This document shows positions 31,280 to 42,286 of a stretch of 48,198 bases of DNA, one piece after another. Every line of letters starts with the position of its first letter. Position 1 is the first letter of the stretch. The notes under the pieces were generated by a model. That model was not told the origin of the DNA. It worked only from the letters and a program-made list of their open reading frames with translations, and made no database searches. Where the stretch lies: positions 1 through 48,198 of the forward strand of contig CAKTZA010000023.1 of assembly GCA_934635045.1 (NCBI GenBank). The letters run 5' to 3'. This stretch comes from an uncultured Kiritimatiellota bacterium. GTDB lineage: Bacteria; Verrucomicrobiota; Kiritimatiellia; RFP12; UBA1067. The position numbers were made by a program, and so were the translations under genes.

Positions 31280-33350
31280 CCTGACCGAGAACCCGCACCT
31301 TCTCGAAGAAGAGCCGCCGCAGACGCGGCAGGCGGCGGTCGTGGCGCTCCAGCGCCCAGAGGGCGAACTTCCACTTCGCCGCGAAACGGAAGCGCGCGGG
31401 CACGTCCGGACGAAACGCCTCGAACCGGTCGCGCAGCACGGAGAGCTGCCATTCGAGCGCGTGGATGCGGAACTCGAAGCCGCTCATGAACCGCTCGGCG
31501 ACCTCGCCCATCGTCACACACGGGTGCTGCGCCCGGTAGGCCTTCACGGCATGCGCGAAGTAGCCGAGATAGAAGTTCGCGATCGCGTCGAGATTCGCGT
31601 CCGTAAAGGACAGGTCCGGCCAGCCGAAGCTACCGCGCACGGAACACGTCGAGACGCGCTTCGGCACGACCATCTCGCGCACGAGGTCGTACTCGAACTC
31701 GTAGATCTCCTTGCCGATGCCGTAGAGCGGCGTGCCCGTCGCGGCGTCGTACTTCTTCATCGCGAGGTTCTGCGCCGCCGCGTCGCCCATCAGCGTCGCA
31801 AGCGACAGAACGACCTCCTTCTCCTCCGCGCCCGAACCATCCGCCGACTGGAAGTAGTTCGCCGGAATCGCGTCCATCGGCTCGCCCTCGCACCGCCGGC
31901 GGATGTAGTGCTCGTGGAACCCATGCCACTTGCCGGGACGGTGCTTCAGGAGCTGGTAGTAGTCGCTCAGCCCGATGCCGAGCGAGCGGAGCGCGCCGAT
32001 GCGCGAGAGGAGGTAGGCCGAGTAGCCCCTCCCCGACCCGGCGAGGCGCTTCTCGACGAGCGAGTTCTCCAGCGGACGCCGGCTCGTCTTGTAGACGATC
32101 TCGCGCGTGTCGCCCTTGCCGAGCGGCGCGTCCACGTCCTTCGTGCGCAGCTCGTAGACGTTCGCGTACTCGACGACCTCGTCCTTCGACATGAAGCCGC
32201 GCAGGTTCGCGACGAGAATCTCCGTCCGCGCGTCCGCGCCCGGATGCATCACGGGGCGTCCGTCGACGAACGTCGCGCCCGGCAGCGCCGTGCGGCGGTC
32301 GTCAAACGCGGGCGTCGCGCCTTCGCCGACGACGGCGTAGACCTCGCCCGTGATGTGCATGTACAGCGTCTCGATGAAGTCCTTCGACGTCTCGTCGGCG
32401 AGCGCGGGCCGCGCGAGCAGCGTGCGGTAGAGGCCGACGATCTCCTGCACCTTCTGGATGACGCCGAGCTGGCCGAGGCGTCCGAGCGCGACGGCCTCCA
32501 TGAGCCGCTCGATTTCCGGCACGAGCCGTTCGGACGCGACGCCGCGCAGGAGGCCGAAGAACTCGATCTCGTGGTGGCCGCGATACTTCGGCTGGCGCAT
32601 GAACGAGACGCGGTTGCCCTCGTAGACGCCGACGAGCTCCTTGAGGCCGCGCAGGAACGCGGCGGGGTCCGACTCGGCGAGCGCGGAGAACCGCAGGAAC
32701 TCCGGATACGTCAGCCAGTGGACGCCGCGCGCGGAATGGTAGTAGACGAGGCTCGTGCCGATGCGCTTCTTCGCGGCGGCGAGCGCGACGCGCATCTCGT
32801 TCTCCGTCCACGCGAGCGGCTTCACGCGCCATTCCTGGCCGAGCCGCCGGTAGAATTCGAGCGTCGCCTCGTTGCGCTCGCCCATGACGATGTCGGCGAA
32901 CGAGAAGCCGACCGTGCCGACGAGCCATTCGTCGCCCTTCACGAGTGCGGCGGTCGGCACCTCGCGCTGGGAGATCTCGATCGTGTCGCCCGTCACGTTC
33001 GCGCAGAGGACGCGGTGCATGAGCACGTCGCCGCGCACGGCGGACTTCAGCGTCGAGAGCTTCCAGAACCGCCCGTCCAGAAGGGGGAACGCCGCGACGG
33101 CGTGGTTGCCCGTCGTCAGCGTGAGGACGCGCCCCTTCGCCCGGCGGCGCAGCGCCGCCTTCTCGACGACGAGCACGCTCGCGCGCGCCGAGAGCCGCGC
33201 GCCGACGCCGCGCTCGAAGATGAACGTGTCGTCGCCGAGGTCATAGGCGTCAAACGTCCGCGCGACGCCCATCGAGACCGTCTTGACGGCCTCGGGACGG
33301 CGCACGCCGTTCGACCGGATGCGCGTCAGGAACTGGCGAATCGCGCTCAT
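31272..33350 (-). CDS. Large conserved-looking protein of unknown function, coupled to the MurU-AmgK fusion
   Basis: A 692-residue soluble protein that I do not recognise with confidence. It has no signal peptide or obvious membrane span and is rich in charged helices. One section resembles a kinase-like catalytic loop: LMGDAAAQNLAMKKYD followed by GKEIYEFEYD, that is G-D-x4-N then acidic residues, but the resemblance is weak. The start MSAIRQ overlaps the upstream fusion gene's stop by ATGA, and the next gene overlaps its own stop, so it acts with these neighbours. The long Arg-rich open frame upstream is an artefact from the Cys/His repeat of the neighbouring gene. Confidence 0.6.
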   Translation of the reverse strand: MSAIRQFLTRIRSNGVRRPEAVKTVSMGVARTFDAYDLGDDTFIFERGVGARLSARASVLVVEKAALRRRAKGRVLTLTTGNHAVAAFPLLDGRFWKLSTLKSAVRGDVLMHRVLCANVTGDTIEISQREVPTAALVKGDEWLVGTVGFSFADIVMGERNEATLEFYRRLGQEWRVKPLAWTENEMRVALAAAKKRIGTSLVYYHSARGVHWLTYPEFLRFSALAESDPAAFLRGLKELVGVYEGNRVSFMRQPKYRGHHEIEFFGLLRGVASERLVPEIERLMEAVALGRLGQLGVIQKVQEIVGLYRTLLARPALADETSKDFIETLYMHITGEVYAVVGEGATPAFDDRRTALPGATFVDGRPVMHPGADARTEILVANLRGFMSKDEVVEYANVYELRTKDVDAPLGKGDTREIVYKTSRRPLENSLVEKRLAGSGRGYSAYLLSRIGALRSLGIGLSDYYQLLKHRPGKWHGFHEHYIRRRCEGEPMDAIPANYFQSADGSGAEEKEVVLSLATLMGDAAAQNLAMKKYDAATGTPLYGIGKEIYEFEYDLVREMVVPKRVSTCSVRGSFGWPDLSFTDANLDAIANFYLGYFAHAVKAYRAQHPCVTMGEVAERFMSGFEFRIHALEWQLSVLRDRFEAFRPDVPARFRFAAKWKFALWALERHDRRLPRLRRLFFEKVRVLGQDA

Positions 33351-35212
33351 GCGGAAGGGGCGGACGCGTGGCCGCGCCCGCACGGGACAGGTGAGCCGTG
33401 ATGATGGCCGTGGCCGCACGAGCAGGAGCCGCCGTCGGCGTGGCCGTGGCCGCACGAGCAGGGCTCGCCGTCGGCGTGGCCGTGGCCGCAGGCGCAGGGC
33501 TCGCCGGGCGCGTGACTGTGGCCGCACGTGCACGAGCCGCCGTCAGCGTGACTGTGCCCGCATGAGCAGGCCTTGCCGTGTTCGGAACGGCGCTGCTCGG
33601 CGGCGATCAGGTCTTCCGCCAGCGCGCCGACCGCATCGAGCCCCGCCCGGTCGGCCGCGTCCAGCAGGTTCTCCAGTGCCGGCAGCACGAACTTTCCGAA
33701 CTGCGGCTGGCCGACGGACGCGAGACGGCCGTACGCGCCGAGGCACTGCACGAGCCGCTGGACGGCCGCGTACGGCAGGACCTTCGGCATCTCGGCGCGC
33801 CCGGACCTCTTCGCGTAGAGCGCGACGAGCGCGCGCCGCTCGCCCTCGGTGAACGTCACGTAGGGGTCGTAGACGAGCGAGGCGAGGTCGTAGGCCGCCG
33901 GGCCCAGGCGCATGCCCTGGAAGTCGATGAACGCGAGACGGCCGTTCCGCCAGAGGATGTTCGTGGACTGGAAGTCGCGGTGGACGAGCGCCTTCGGCTC
34001 CTTCTCCAGGATCGCCGCGACGTTGCCGAGCTCCGTGCGCACCGCCGCCGGCAGCTCGCGCCCGAAGCGCGTGCCGAGGCAGTGCTGTGCGAAGAGGTCG
34101 CGCTCCCACGCCCATGTCGCGCCGTCGAACGGCGGCAGGAGATCGGGCAGGTCTGGCGCCGCGCCAAGCGCGTTGAACGCGGCGAGCGCCTCGACGACCT
34201 TCACGTACTCCTCCAGCGTCATCTTCTTCTCGACGCCCGCATGCGAGAGGACGAGCGTCTTGAGGGACGGGTCGTCGAACAGGACGTCCGGCACCGGCAC
34301 ACCCTTCGCCTTCAGCCAGCGCGCGTGCCCCGCGTACAGCCCGTTCTCCTGACGGCTGCCGTCGTCGTAGAGGATCGCGACGCCCCTGTCGCAGCCGAAG
34401 AAGACGCGGTCGCTGCCGCGCGCGCCGAGGAAGGTGAAATTCTTTGCGCCCGTCGCCTTGAGCTGCGGGATGTCCGCAAAGGCGTTGTCGTCGCCGGCGC
34501 GGTTCAGGTCGATGTAGCGTTGAATCGTCCCCGCGTCTTCCCACAGCAGGTCGTCGGCGCGGACGGTCTTCATAAAGCGCCCGGCCATCATCGCCTGCTC
34601 GTAGGCGGCGACAATCGACGAGAAGCCCGTCGGCTTCACGAAGTCGAGGACGCGCGGCTTCAGGATCGCGATGCCGCAGTAGGTGTAGGTGCCGTCCAGC
34701 CCCGCGTCATCGCTCTTCCAGTTCGTGACGAAGCCCGACTCCGGCTCGACCTCGACCGTGCGCGGCCCCGCCTCCGTGACGAGGCAGACGCCCAGCACAT
34801 CGTCCGCCGCCCGCACCGCCGCAAACGCCGCATCGAGGTCGGGCACGTTCTCGGCGACGATGTCGCCGTTGACGAGGTAAAACGGCTCGTCCGCAATCCA
34901 GTCGCGAACCGGGTTGAGCGCGCCGCCGCTGCCGAGGATCTCCGGCTCGTAGCTGACCTTGAGGCGGATCTTCTCGCCGCGCGCCTGCGCGTCGCGGCGG
35001 CAGGCGTCGCTCCACGCGCGAATCTGCTCGTGCAGGTGGTGGGAGTTGACGACGAAATCCTCGACGCCGCGTGCGCGCAGGTGCGACAGGATGCGGTCCA
35101 GCATCGTCTCGCCCCAGACGGGCATGAGCGGCTTCGGCGTCGCGCACGTGAACGGCCTCAGGCGCGTCCCGTGACCGGCGGCGAGGACGACGGCCTTCTT
35201 AACGGTAGACAC
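33347..35212 (-). CDS. MurU-AmgK-like fusion with C-terminal Cys/His repeat tail
   Basis: A 621-residue fusion. The N-terminal nucleotidyltransferase (about 1-230) starts VVLAAGHGTRLRPFTCATPK and resembles MurU, which makes UDP-MurNAc from MurNAc-1-phosphate. The middle domain (about 270-530) resembles the kinase AmgK: LVHRDFQSTNILWRNGRLAF with FIDFQGMRLGP. In Pseudomonas-type cell-wall recycling these are separate neighbouring genes; here they are one chain. The tail (549-621) holds repeats of 12 residues of the form CSCGHxHADGGx, five near-perfect copies plus a decayed one, likely binding metal. GTG start at 35212 overlaps the upstream gene by 14 nt. Function by domain is confident; tail role is unknown. 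Confidence 0.82.
   Translation of the reverse strand: MSTVKKAVVLAAGHGTRLRPFTCATPKPLMPVWGETMLDRILSHLRARGVEDFVVNSHHLHEQIRAWSDACRRDAQARGEKIRLKVSYEPEILGSGGALNPVRDWIADEPFYLVNGDIVAENVPDLDAAFAAVRAADDVLGVCLVTEAGPRTVEVEPESGFVTNWKSDDAGLDGTYTYCGIAILKPRVLDFVKPTGFSSIVAAYEQAMMAGRFMKTVRADDLLWEDAGTIQRYIDLNRAGDDNAFADIPQLKATGAKNFTFLGARGSDRVFFGCDRGVAILYDDGSRQENGLYAGHARWLKAKGVPVPDVLFDDPSLKTLVLSHAGVEKKMTLEEYVKVVEALAAFNALGAAPDLPDLLPPFDGATWAWERDLFAQHCLGTRFGRELPAAVRTELGNVAAILEKEPKALVHRDFQSTNILWRNGRLAFIDFQGMRLGPAAYDLASLVYDPYVTFTEGERRALVALYAKRSGRAEMPKVLPYAAVQRLVQCLGAYGRLASVGQPQFGKFVLPALENLLDAADRAGLDAVGALAEDLIAAEQRRSEHGKACSCGHSHADGGSCTCGHSHAPGEPCACGHGHADGEPCSCGHGHADGGSCSCGHGHHHGSPVPCGRGHASAPSA
33369..33566 (-). repeat. 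36-nt tandem repeat coding a Cys/His tail
   Basis: About five units of 36 nt, each coding 12 residues of the form CxCGHxHADGxx. The units differ slightly, so they have diverged since duplicating. Confidence 0.85.
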
Positions 35213-36008
35213 TGCGCGGCCTCTGCTGGTGGACCTTGGGCTCTTCGAGCAGGAGCGAATACCATTGATCGCCCAGCCCCGAGTTCGTGAAGTGGGCGAC
35301 GCGGTTGTTCATCAGCGTCTCGTGGTTGCGCTTCAGCGTCTCGTTGTCGCTCTTCTTCAGGGCGTCCGTCAGCGTCTTGAACGCGCCATTCGCATCGCCG
35401 CGCTGGACCTGGATCCAGCTCATCGTCGCGGACAGGAGGACGTTGCCGTTGTAGCGCACGCGCCCAACGGCCTTGCGGTAGACCTTCGCGATCTCGTCTG
35501 TCGGCTTTTCCAGCATGTAGAGCCGCGCCATCTTGATGCAGCTCATCGTCGGGTCAAGGCAGATCGCCTTCGGCATGAGGCGGTCGACGGTCTTGAAGTC
35601 CTTGACCATCCACGAGAGCTGAAGCTGGGCCGTCGCGATCTGACGGTTCATCAGTGGCACCCACGGCGTGAAGCGGCGCAGCGTCTCCGTCTGCGCGAGC
35701 GCCTCCTTCACGAAGACCTTTGTGTCCTCGAAGACCTCGCGCTGCGCGGCCGCGACGGAGCTCGGCGGACGCAGCTGCCAGCGCTGCATCTTAGCCTGAA
35801 GGCGCTTCTGCCCGGCCATGAGGATGGCCTGCACCTTCTCCATCTCGGCCTTGACCCGCTTCTGGATCAGGAAGCCGGCGACGCCCTGAAACACACCGAA
35901 TCCGAGCACGCCCGCAAAGACGCTCCACCCGGTTCCCCAGTCCCCCGCGAAGTACGCGAGGGAGAATCCGCCGCACCCGACGGCGACTGCTACAATCAAC
36001 GTTATCAT
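35199..36008 (-). CDS. Membrane-anchored TPR-like protein of unknown function
   Basis: A 269-residue protein. Two hydrophobic N-terminal spans (ITLIVAVAVGCGGFSLAYF and VFAGVLGFGVFQGVAGFL) are followed by a charged coiled segment (about 50-75) and then helical repeats that look like tetratricopeptide-type pairs (IATAQLQLSWMVKDFKTVDRLM; YNGNVLLSATMSWIQVQRGD). The C-terminal half would lie on the cytoplasmic side. It opens a transcription unit with a leaderless-like start (8 nt after the TATAAT box) and precedes the MurU-AmgK fusion, overlapping it by 14 nt. A cell-envelope scaffold role is possible; no family is recognised. Confidence 0.7.
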   Translation of the reverse strand: MITLIVAVAVGCGGFSLAYFAGDWGTGWSVFAGVLGFGVFQGVAGFLIQKRVKAEMEKVQAILMAGQKRLQAKMQRWQLRPPSSVAAAQREVFEDTKVFVKEALAQTETLRRFTPWVPLMNRQIATAQLQLSWMVKDFKTVDRLMPKAICLDPTMSCIKMARLYMLEKPTDEIAKVYRKAVGRVRYNGNVLLSATMSWIQVQRGDANGAFKTLTDALKKSDNETLKRNHETLMNNRVAHFTNSGLGDQWYSLLLEEPKVHQQRPRSVYR

Positions 36009-36016
36009 GGTCGGAA

Positions 36017-36025
36017 ATTATACCA
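36017..36025 (-). promoter_or_regulatory. Extended -10 promoter of the MurU-AmgK operon
   Basis: TGGTATAAT on the minus strand, 8-nt spacer to the start codon, in the short gap after lnt. Confidence 0.72.
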
Positions 36026-36040
36026 CTTTTCGCGGCGGAA

Positions 36041-37769
<1,729 letters not shown>

Positions 37770-37780
<11 letters not shown>

Positions 37781-40109
37781 GATCCGGATCCCACGAGAGG
37801 TCAAGCCGCGTCGCGACGCCAGACGGCGCCGCGAACGTGCGCGGTACGCGCTTCGTCGTCACCCACAGGCCGTCCCTGCGGAACGTGCAGAGAGTCTCCG
37901 ACGCATACGGCGCGGGCTCGGTGAGCGACAGGAAAAGCGGCGTCGACTGCTGCACGAGGAACTCGACGGCGTAGCCCGACTCGGCGAGATACTGCAGGTT
38001 CTCGCGGCTGTTCTCGGGGCTCGCGACGAACCGCGTCACGCCCGCCGCCGCCAGCGCGGACAGTGCGCGCGAATTGAACGCCGCAAGCGTGCCGTCGGCC
38101 GTGATGTCCGTGACGCCCAGCGCCGTCAGCAGGCGCAGTGTCGCGAGATCGGCACATTCCCATTTCGCGTAACCCGCGCGCAGCAGCCGCTTCACCGCCG
38201 TGCGCAGGCGGTTGAAGTCCGGCTCCGGCGTGTAGACGGGCAGTGCCAGCCGCACAGGCGGACGCCCCTCGGCATCGACCGACGCCTCCCGCGTTGGCAC
38301 GTCGTCCGCCGTGTCCGCGTTGATGGCGACGACGATTTCTGCCCAGTCGCCCGGCGGCAGCTTCTGCCCCGGACGGATCTTGACGCGCCGCACGGCGCAC
38401 GGGCGCGCGTCCGCCGCAACCGGCGCGTTCTCGTCCGCGAGCGCCGCGTCGATCTTCGCGCGCCGCAACCGGTCGCGCAGGTCGTCCAGCTTCTCGACGA
38501 GATCGCGGCGCAGGTCGTTCAGCGCGCGCGGCGGCGCAAACAGCTTTTCGGGGTCTTCGACCGTGAGACGTCCGAGCCGATAGCCCGTGCCGCCCAGTTT
38601 CGCAAACGCCTTTTCGACCGCGCCCGCCGTCTTGTCAGGCGCCTTCGCCGGCTCCAGCGGTAGGGCCAACGATACCGAACAACGTCCCGCGTCCCGTGCG
38701 TCTTCCGCGTCCTGTCCGTCCGACCCGTTCCACGTCGCCGTCAGGCCATCCTTCGCCAATTTCACCGTGACGTCGAGTGCGCAGCCGCCCGCGTAGTCGC
38801 TCGGACGGAACGACGGCGTCGGGAACAGGCGCTTGACGGCGTTCGACATCGAGCAGTAGATCTTCAGGCCCGGCTTCAGTGCCGCCGCGAGGTTCGGCTG
38901 GGACGACTCGCGGAGATTCGCGGACGCGCCGCCCTCCGGCAGCAGAATCTCGACGTCGACGCCCGCATTCACCTCGAAGACGGGACGGCGCGAAATCGCC
39001 TGACGCATTTCGACAATGCCAAGCCCAAGGTGCTTTCCGTTCTCGTCCACGGCCTCGAACTGAAGTCCGTCGTGCTTTTCGAGCGCACGCGCCGTGTGGA
39101 AACGCAGCCACGCAAGCCCGTCGCGATCCCGCGTCACCTTCTTGACCGTGCCGATCAGCGTGCCGAGATGCCCCAGCGACTCCGAGTCGATCGGCGACTC
39201 GCCCGCGCCCCTGCCGTTGAAGTAAAGCTCCGTCGTGCGGCGCGAGAAGACCGTCTCCAAATCGCCCGGCGTCACGCGGGCGTGCGTACCGTCCAGGATG
39301 TCGCGGTAATACCGCGTCACGGACGCGACATAGAGCGGCGACTTCATGCGGCCTTCAATCTTGAGGGACGTGACGCCCGCCTCGACGAGCTTGCGCGCGT
39401 CCGCGCCGAGCCGCAGGTCCTTCATCGAAAAGGGATAGCAGCGCCCCGCCTCACTTCTTCCCTCTTCCTTCTTCCTTTTTCCTTCTTGCCGACAGCAGTA
39501 CGGGCACGTGCCGCGATTGCCGCTGCGCCCCTTCTCCAGCGCGCCGTACAGGCACAGCCCGGAAATCGAGTAGCAGAGCGCGCCGTGGATGAAGACCTCC
39601 AGCTCCAGTTCGGGGCGTCCGTCGGCAGCGACCTTACGCGCGCCGCAGCGCTGGGCGATTGTCGTGATCTCGGCGAGCGAAAGTTCGCGCGCGAGGACGA
39701 CGCGGCGGAAGCCGAGCTCCTTCAGCGCCAGCACACCCTCCAGGTTGTGCGCGACAAGCTGCGTCGAGGCGTGCAGTTCCAGTTTCGGGAAATGCCGCCG
39801 CACGAGCTGTGCAATGCCGAGATCCTGCACGATTACGCCGTCCGGGCCAAGTTCCTCCAGACGCGCCAACGCCTCGACCGCGCCTTCCAGCTGGTCTTCG
39901 TCGATGAGCGTGTTGAAGGTCACGTAGACCTTCTTGCCGTGAGCCCGCGCGTAGGCGATCAGGTTCGCCAGCTCCTCGTACGAGAGGTTCGGCGCGAACG
40001 CGCGCGCGGAAAATTCGGAAAGCCCGCAGTACACCGCATCCGCGCCCGCCGCGAACGCCGACAGCGCCGTCGTGAAATCGCCGGCCGGGGAGAGAAGTTC
40101 AGAGTCCAT
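37770..40109 (-). CDS. Peptidase U32-family protein (RlhA-like)
   Basis: A 779-residue protein of the U32 family, which includes RlhA, the enzyme for 5-hydroxycytidine in 23S rRNA, and TrhP-like tRNA enzymes. ELLSPAGDFTTALSAFAAGA at the N-terminus and VYCGLSEFSARAFAPNLS fit the family, as does YVTFNTLIDEDQ. Conserved cysteines lie in GALCYSISGLCLYGALE and GTCPYCCRQ. The C-terminal half is the usual collagenase-like extension. An insertion RQEGKRKKEEGRSE near 39450-39490 and a short GQDAEDARDAG segment near 38700 look added to the family fold. It overlaps lysA by 11 nt. Which RNA site it modifies cannot be read. Confidence 0.85.
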
Positions 40110-41373
40110 TGAAGTCCAGCGTCGCGAAGTAGTCGTCCAGCGTCTCGGCGCGGCGAATCTCGCGCACCGAGCCGTCCTCCTCCAGCAGCAGCTCCGCCGA
40201 GCGCAGCTTGCCGTTGTACTGGAAGCCCATCGCGTGCCCATGCGCGCCCGCGTCGCAGATGACCACGAGGTCGCCGCGTTCCAAGACCGGCAGCACGCGC
40301 TGGATCGCGAACTTGTCATTGTTCTCGCAGAGGGAGCCCGTCACGTCGTAGACCGTCGTGTCGCCCGAACTCTCCTTGCCAGGCACGACGATCTCGTGAT
40401 ACGCGCCGTAGAGCGCCGGACGCATCAGGTTCGACATGCAGGCGTCGAGCCCCACGTACATGCGGTACGTGTTCTTGATGTGGCGCACGCGCGCAACGAG
40501 ATAGCCATACGGCCCGGTGATGCAGCGGCCGCACTCCATGTAGAGTTTGAGCGGCTTCAGGCCACGCCCCTCGACGGTCGCCTTGTAGGCGGTCCGGATG
40601 CCGTCGCTCACGCGCGCAAGATCCATCGCCTGCTGGTCGGGTCGGTAGGGAATGCCGATGCCGCCGCCGATGTTGACGAACTCGAAGTCGATGCCGAGCT
40701 GCTGCGTGAGATCGGCCACGAGGTCGAAGAGCATCTTCGCCGTGTCGACGATGTAGTCGGGGTCGAGCTCGTTCGACGCGACCATCGTGTGGAGGCCGAA
40801 GCGCGTGACGCCGTAGGCCTTCAGCTTGCGGTAGCCCTCGAAGAGCTGTTCGCGCGTGAAGCCGTACTTCGCCTCCTCCGGCTTGCCGATGATGGCGTTG
40901 CCGCCCTTCAGCGGCCCCGGATTGTAGCGGCAGCAGAAGACGCGCCGGTCGGCCTCCGCCGCGATCTGCGCCGTGAACGCGGGCACGACCTCCGCGAAGT
41001 AGTCGATGTGCGAGATGTCATCGAAGTTGACGATCGCCCCCAGGTCCCACGCCTTCTGGAACTCCTCCGCCGGCGTGTCGTTCGACGTGAACATGATCTT
41101 CTCGCCGACGTTGCCGACCTTCTCGGCGAGGACGAGTTCCGCGAGCGACGAGCAGTCGCTGCCGAAGTCGAATTCCTGCAACAGCTTCATGAGGTGCGGG
41201 TTCGGCGTGGCCTTGACCGCGAAATACTCGCGAAAGCCCTTGTTCCACGCGAACGCCTTCTTCAGGCGCTTCGCGTTCGCGCGAATCGCCTTCGCGTCAT
41301 AGATGTGGAACGGCGTCGGCCACTGCGCCGCGATTGCCTCAAGTTTCGCCTTGTCAAACGGAAGCGCTCTCAT
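40099..41373 (-). CDS. lysA: Diaminopimelate decarboxylase
   Basis: A PLP enzyme converting meso-diaminopimelate to L-lysine. The 424 residues contain the cofactor lysine in YFAVKATPNPHLMKLL, the glycine loop VNIGGGIGIPYRPDQQ, MECGRCITGPYGYLVAR, and the active-site Cys loop GSLCENNDKFA. The start MRALPFDK overlaps the folD stop as ATGA, making folD and lysA translationally linked; an upstream in-frame extension through folD is not credible. The pathway also supplies diaminopimelate for cell wall in Gram-negatives, so this gene drains that pool. Confidence 0.92.
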   Translation of the reverse strand: MRALPFDKAKLEAIAAQWPTPFHIYDAKAIRANAKRLKKAFAWNKGFREYFAVKATPNPHLMKLLQEFDFGSDCSSLAELVLAEKVGNVGEKIMFTSNDTPAEEFQKAWDLGAIVNFDDISHIDYFAEVVPAFTAQIAAEADRRVFCCRYNPGPLKGGNAIIGKPEEAKYGFTREQLFEGYRKLKAYGVTRFGLHTMVASNELDPDYIVDTAKMLFDLVADLTQQLGIDFEFVNIGGGIGIPYRPDQQAMDLARVSDGIRTAYKATVEGRGLKPLKLYMECGRCITGPYGYLVARVRHIKNTYRMYVGLDACMSNLMRPALYGAYHEIVVPGKESSGDTTVYDVTGSLCENNDKFAIQRVLPVLERGDLVVICDAGAHGHAMGFQYNGKLRSAELLLEEDGSVREIRRAETLDDYFATLDFNGL

Positions 41374-42257
41374 TTCGCCGCTCCCCCTGCGCGGCGCGCG
41401 CTTTCGAGCGTGTTCCAGAGCAGCATCGTGATCGTCATCGGGCCGACGCCGCCCGGCACCGGCGTAATCGCCGACGCGACCTCGGCGCAGCTCGCGAAGT
41501 CCGCATCGCCCACGAGGCGGAAGCCCTTCGGCTTCGTCGCGTCGGGGATGCGGTTGACGCCGACGTCGATGACGACCGCGCCGGGCTTGAGCATATCGCC
41601 CGTGAGCGTGTTCGGACGCCCCGCCGCGACGACGACGACGTCCGCCGTGCGCGTGAACGCCGCGACGTCCGGCGTGCCCGTGTGGCAGAGCGTGACGGTC
41701 GCGTTCGTCTCCTTGCGCGACAGCAGCACGGCGACGGGCTTGCCGACGATGTTCGAGCGGCCGATCACGACCGCGTGCTTGCCCCTGACGTCCATCCCCG
41801 AGAACTCGATGAGCTTGAGGATGCCGTGCGGCGTGCAGGGAAGGAAGCACGTCTCGCCGATGAGCATCTTGCCGACGTTCACGGGCGTGAAGCCGTCCAC
41901 GTCCTTCGCCGGCGCGATCGCGTCGATCACCTTCTTCTCGTCGAAGCCCTTCGGCAGCGGCAGTTGCACGAGGATGCCGTGAATCGCCGGGTCGGCATTG
42001 AGGCGCGCGATCTCGTCCAGCAGCGCGCGCTCGGCGACCGTCGCCGGCAGACGGATCTCGCGCGAGTACATCCCGGCCTCGGCGCACGCCTTCTCCTTCG
42101 CCGTCACGTACGAGACGCTCGCCGGGTTCTCCCCGACGAGGATGACGGCGAGGCCGGGCGTCACGCCCGCCTCCGCCTTCAGCTTCGCCACGCCCGCCGC
42201 GATCTCGCCGCGCAAGTTCTTCGCCAGTTCCTTGCCGTCAATGAGTTTGCACGTCAT
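41370..42257 (-). CDS. folD: Bifunctional methylenetetrahydrofolate dehydrogenase/cyclohydrolase
   Basis: FolD interconverts 5,10-methylene-, methenyl- and 10-formyl-tetrahydrofolate. The 295-residue length is typical. Signature runs are YVTAKEKACAEAG (catalytic Lys region), HGILVQLPLPKGFDEKKV, DVDGFTPVNVGKM, and the NAD(P) site VVIGRSNIVGKPVA followed by TPVPGGVGPMTI. The start MTCKLI is preceded by GGGAGAAGTGAA. It lies 29 nt after argS. It could provide 10-formyl-THF for the formyltransferase in the glycan island, among other users. Confidence 0.95.
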   Translation of the reverse strand: MTCKLIDGKELAKNLRGEIAAGVAKLKAEAGVTPGLAVILVGENPASVSYVTAKEKACAEAGMYSREIRLPATVAERALLDEIARLNADPAIHGILVQLPLPKGFDEKKVIDAIAPAKDVDGFTPVNVGKMLIGETCFLPCTPHGILKLIEFSGMDVRGKHAVVIGRSNIVGKPVAVLLSRKETNATVTLCHTGTPDVAAFTRTADVVVVAAGRPNTLTGDMLKPGAVVIDVGVNRIPDATKPKGFRLVGDADFASCAEVASAITPVPGGVGPMTITMLLWNTLESARRAGGAAK

Positions 42258-42286
42258 TTCACTTCTCCCGTTGCCGTTCGACCGCA

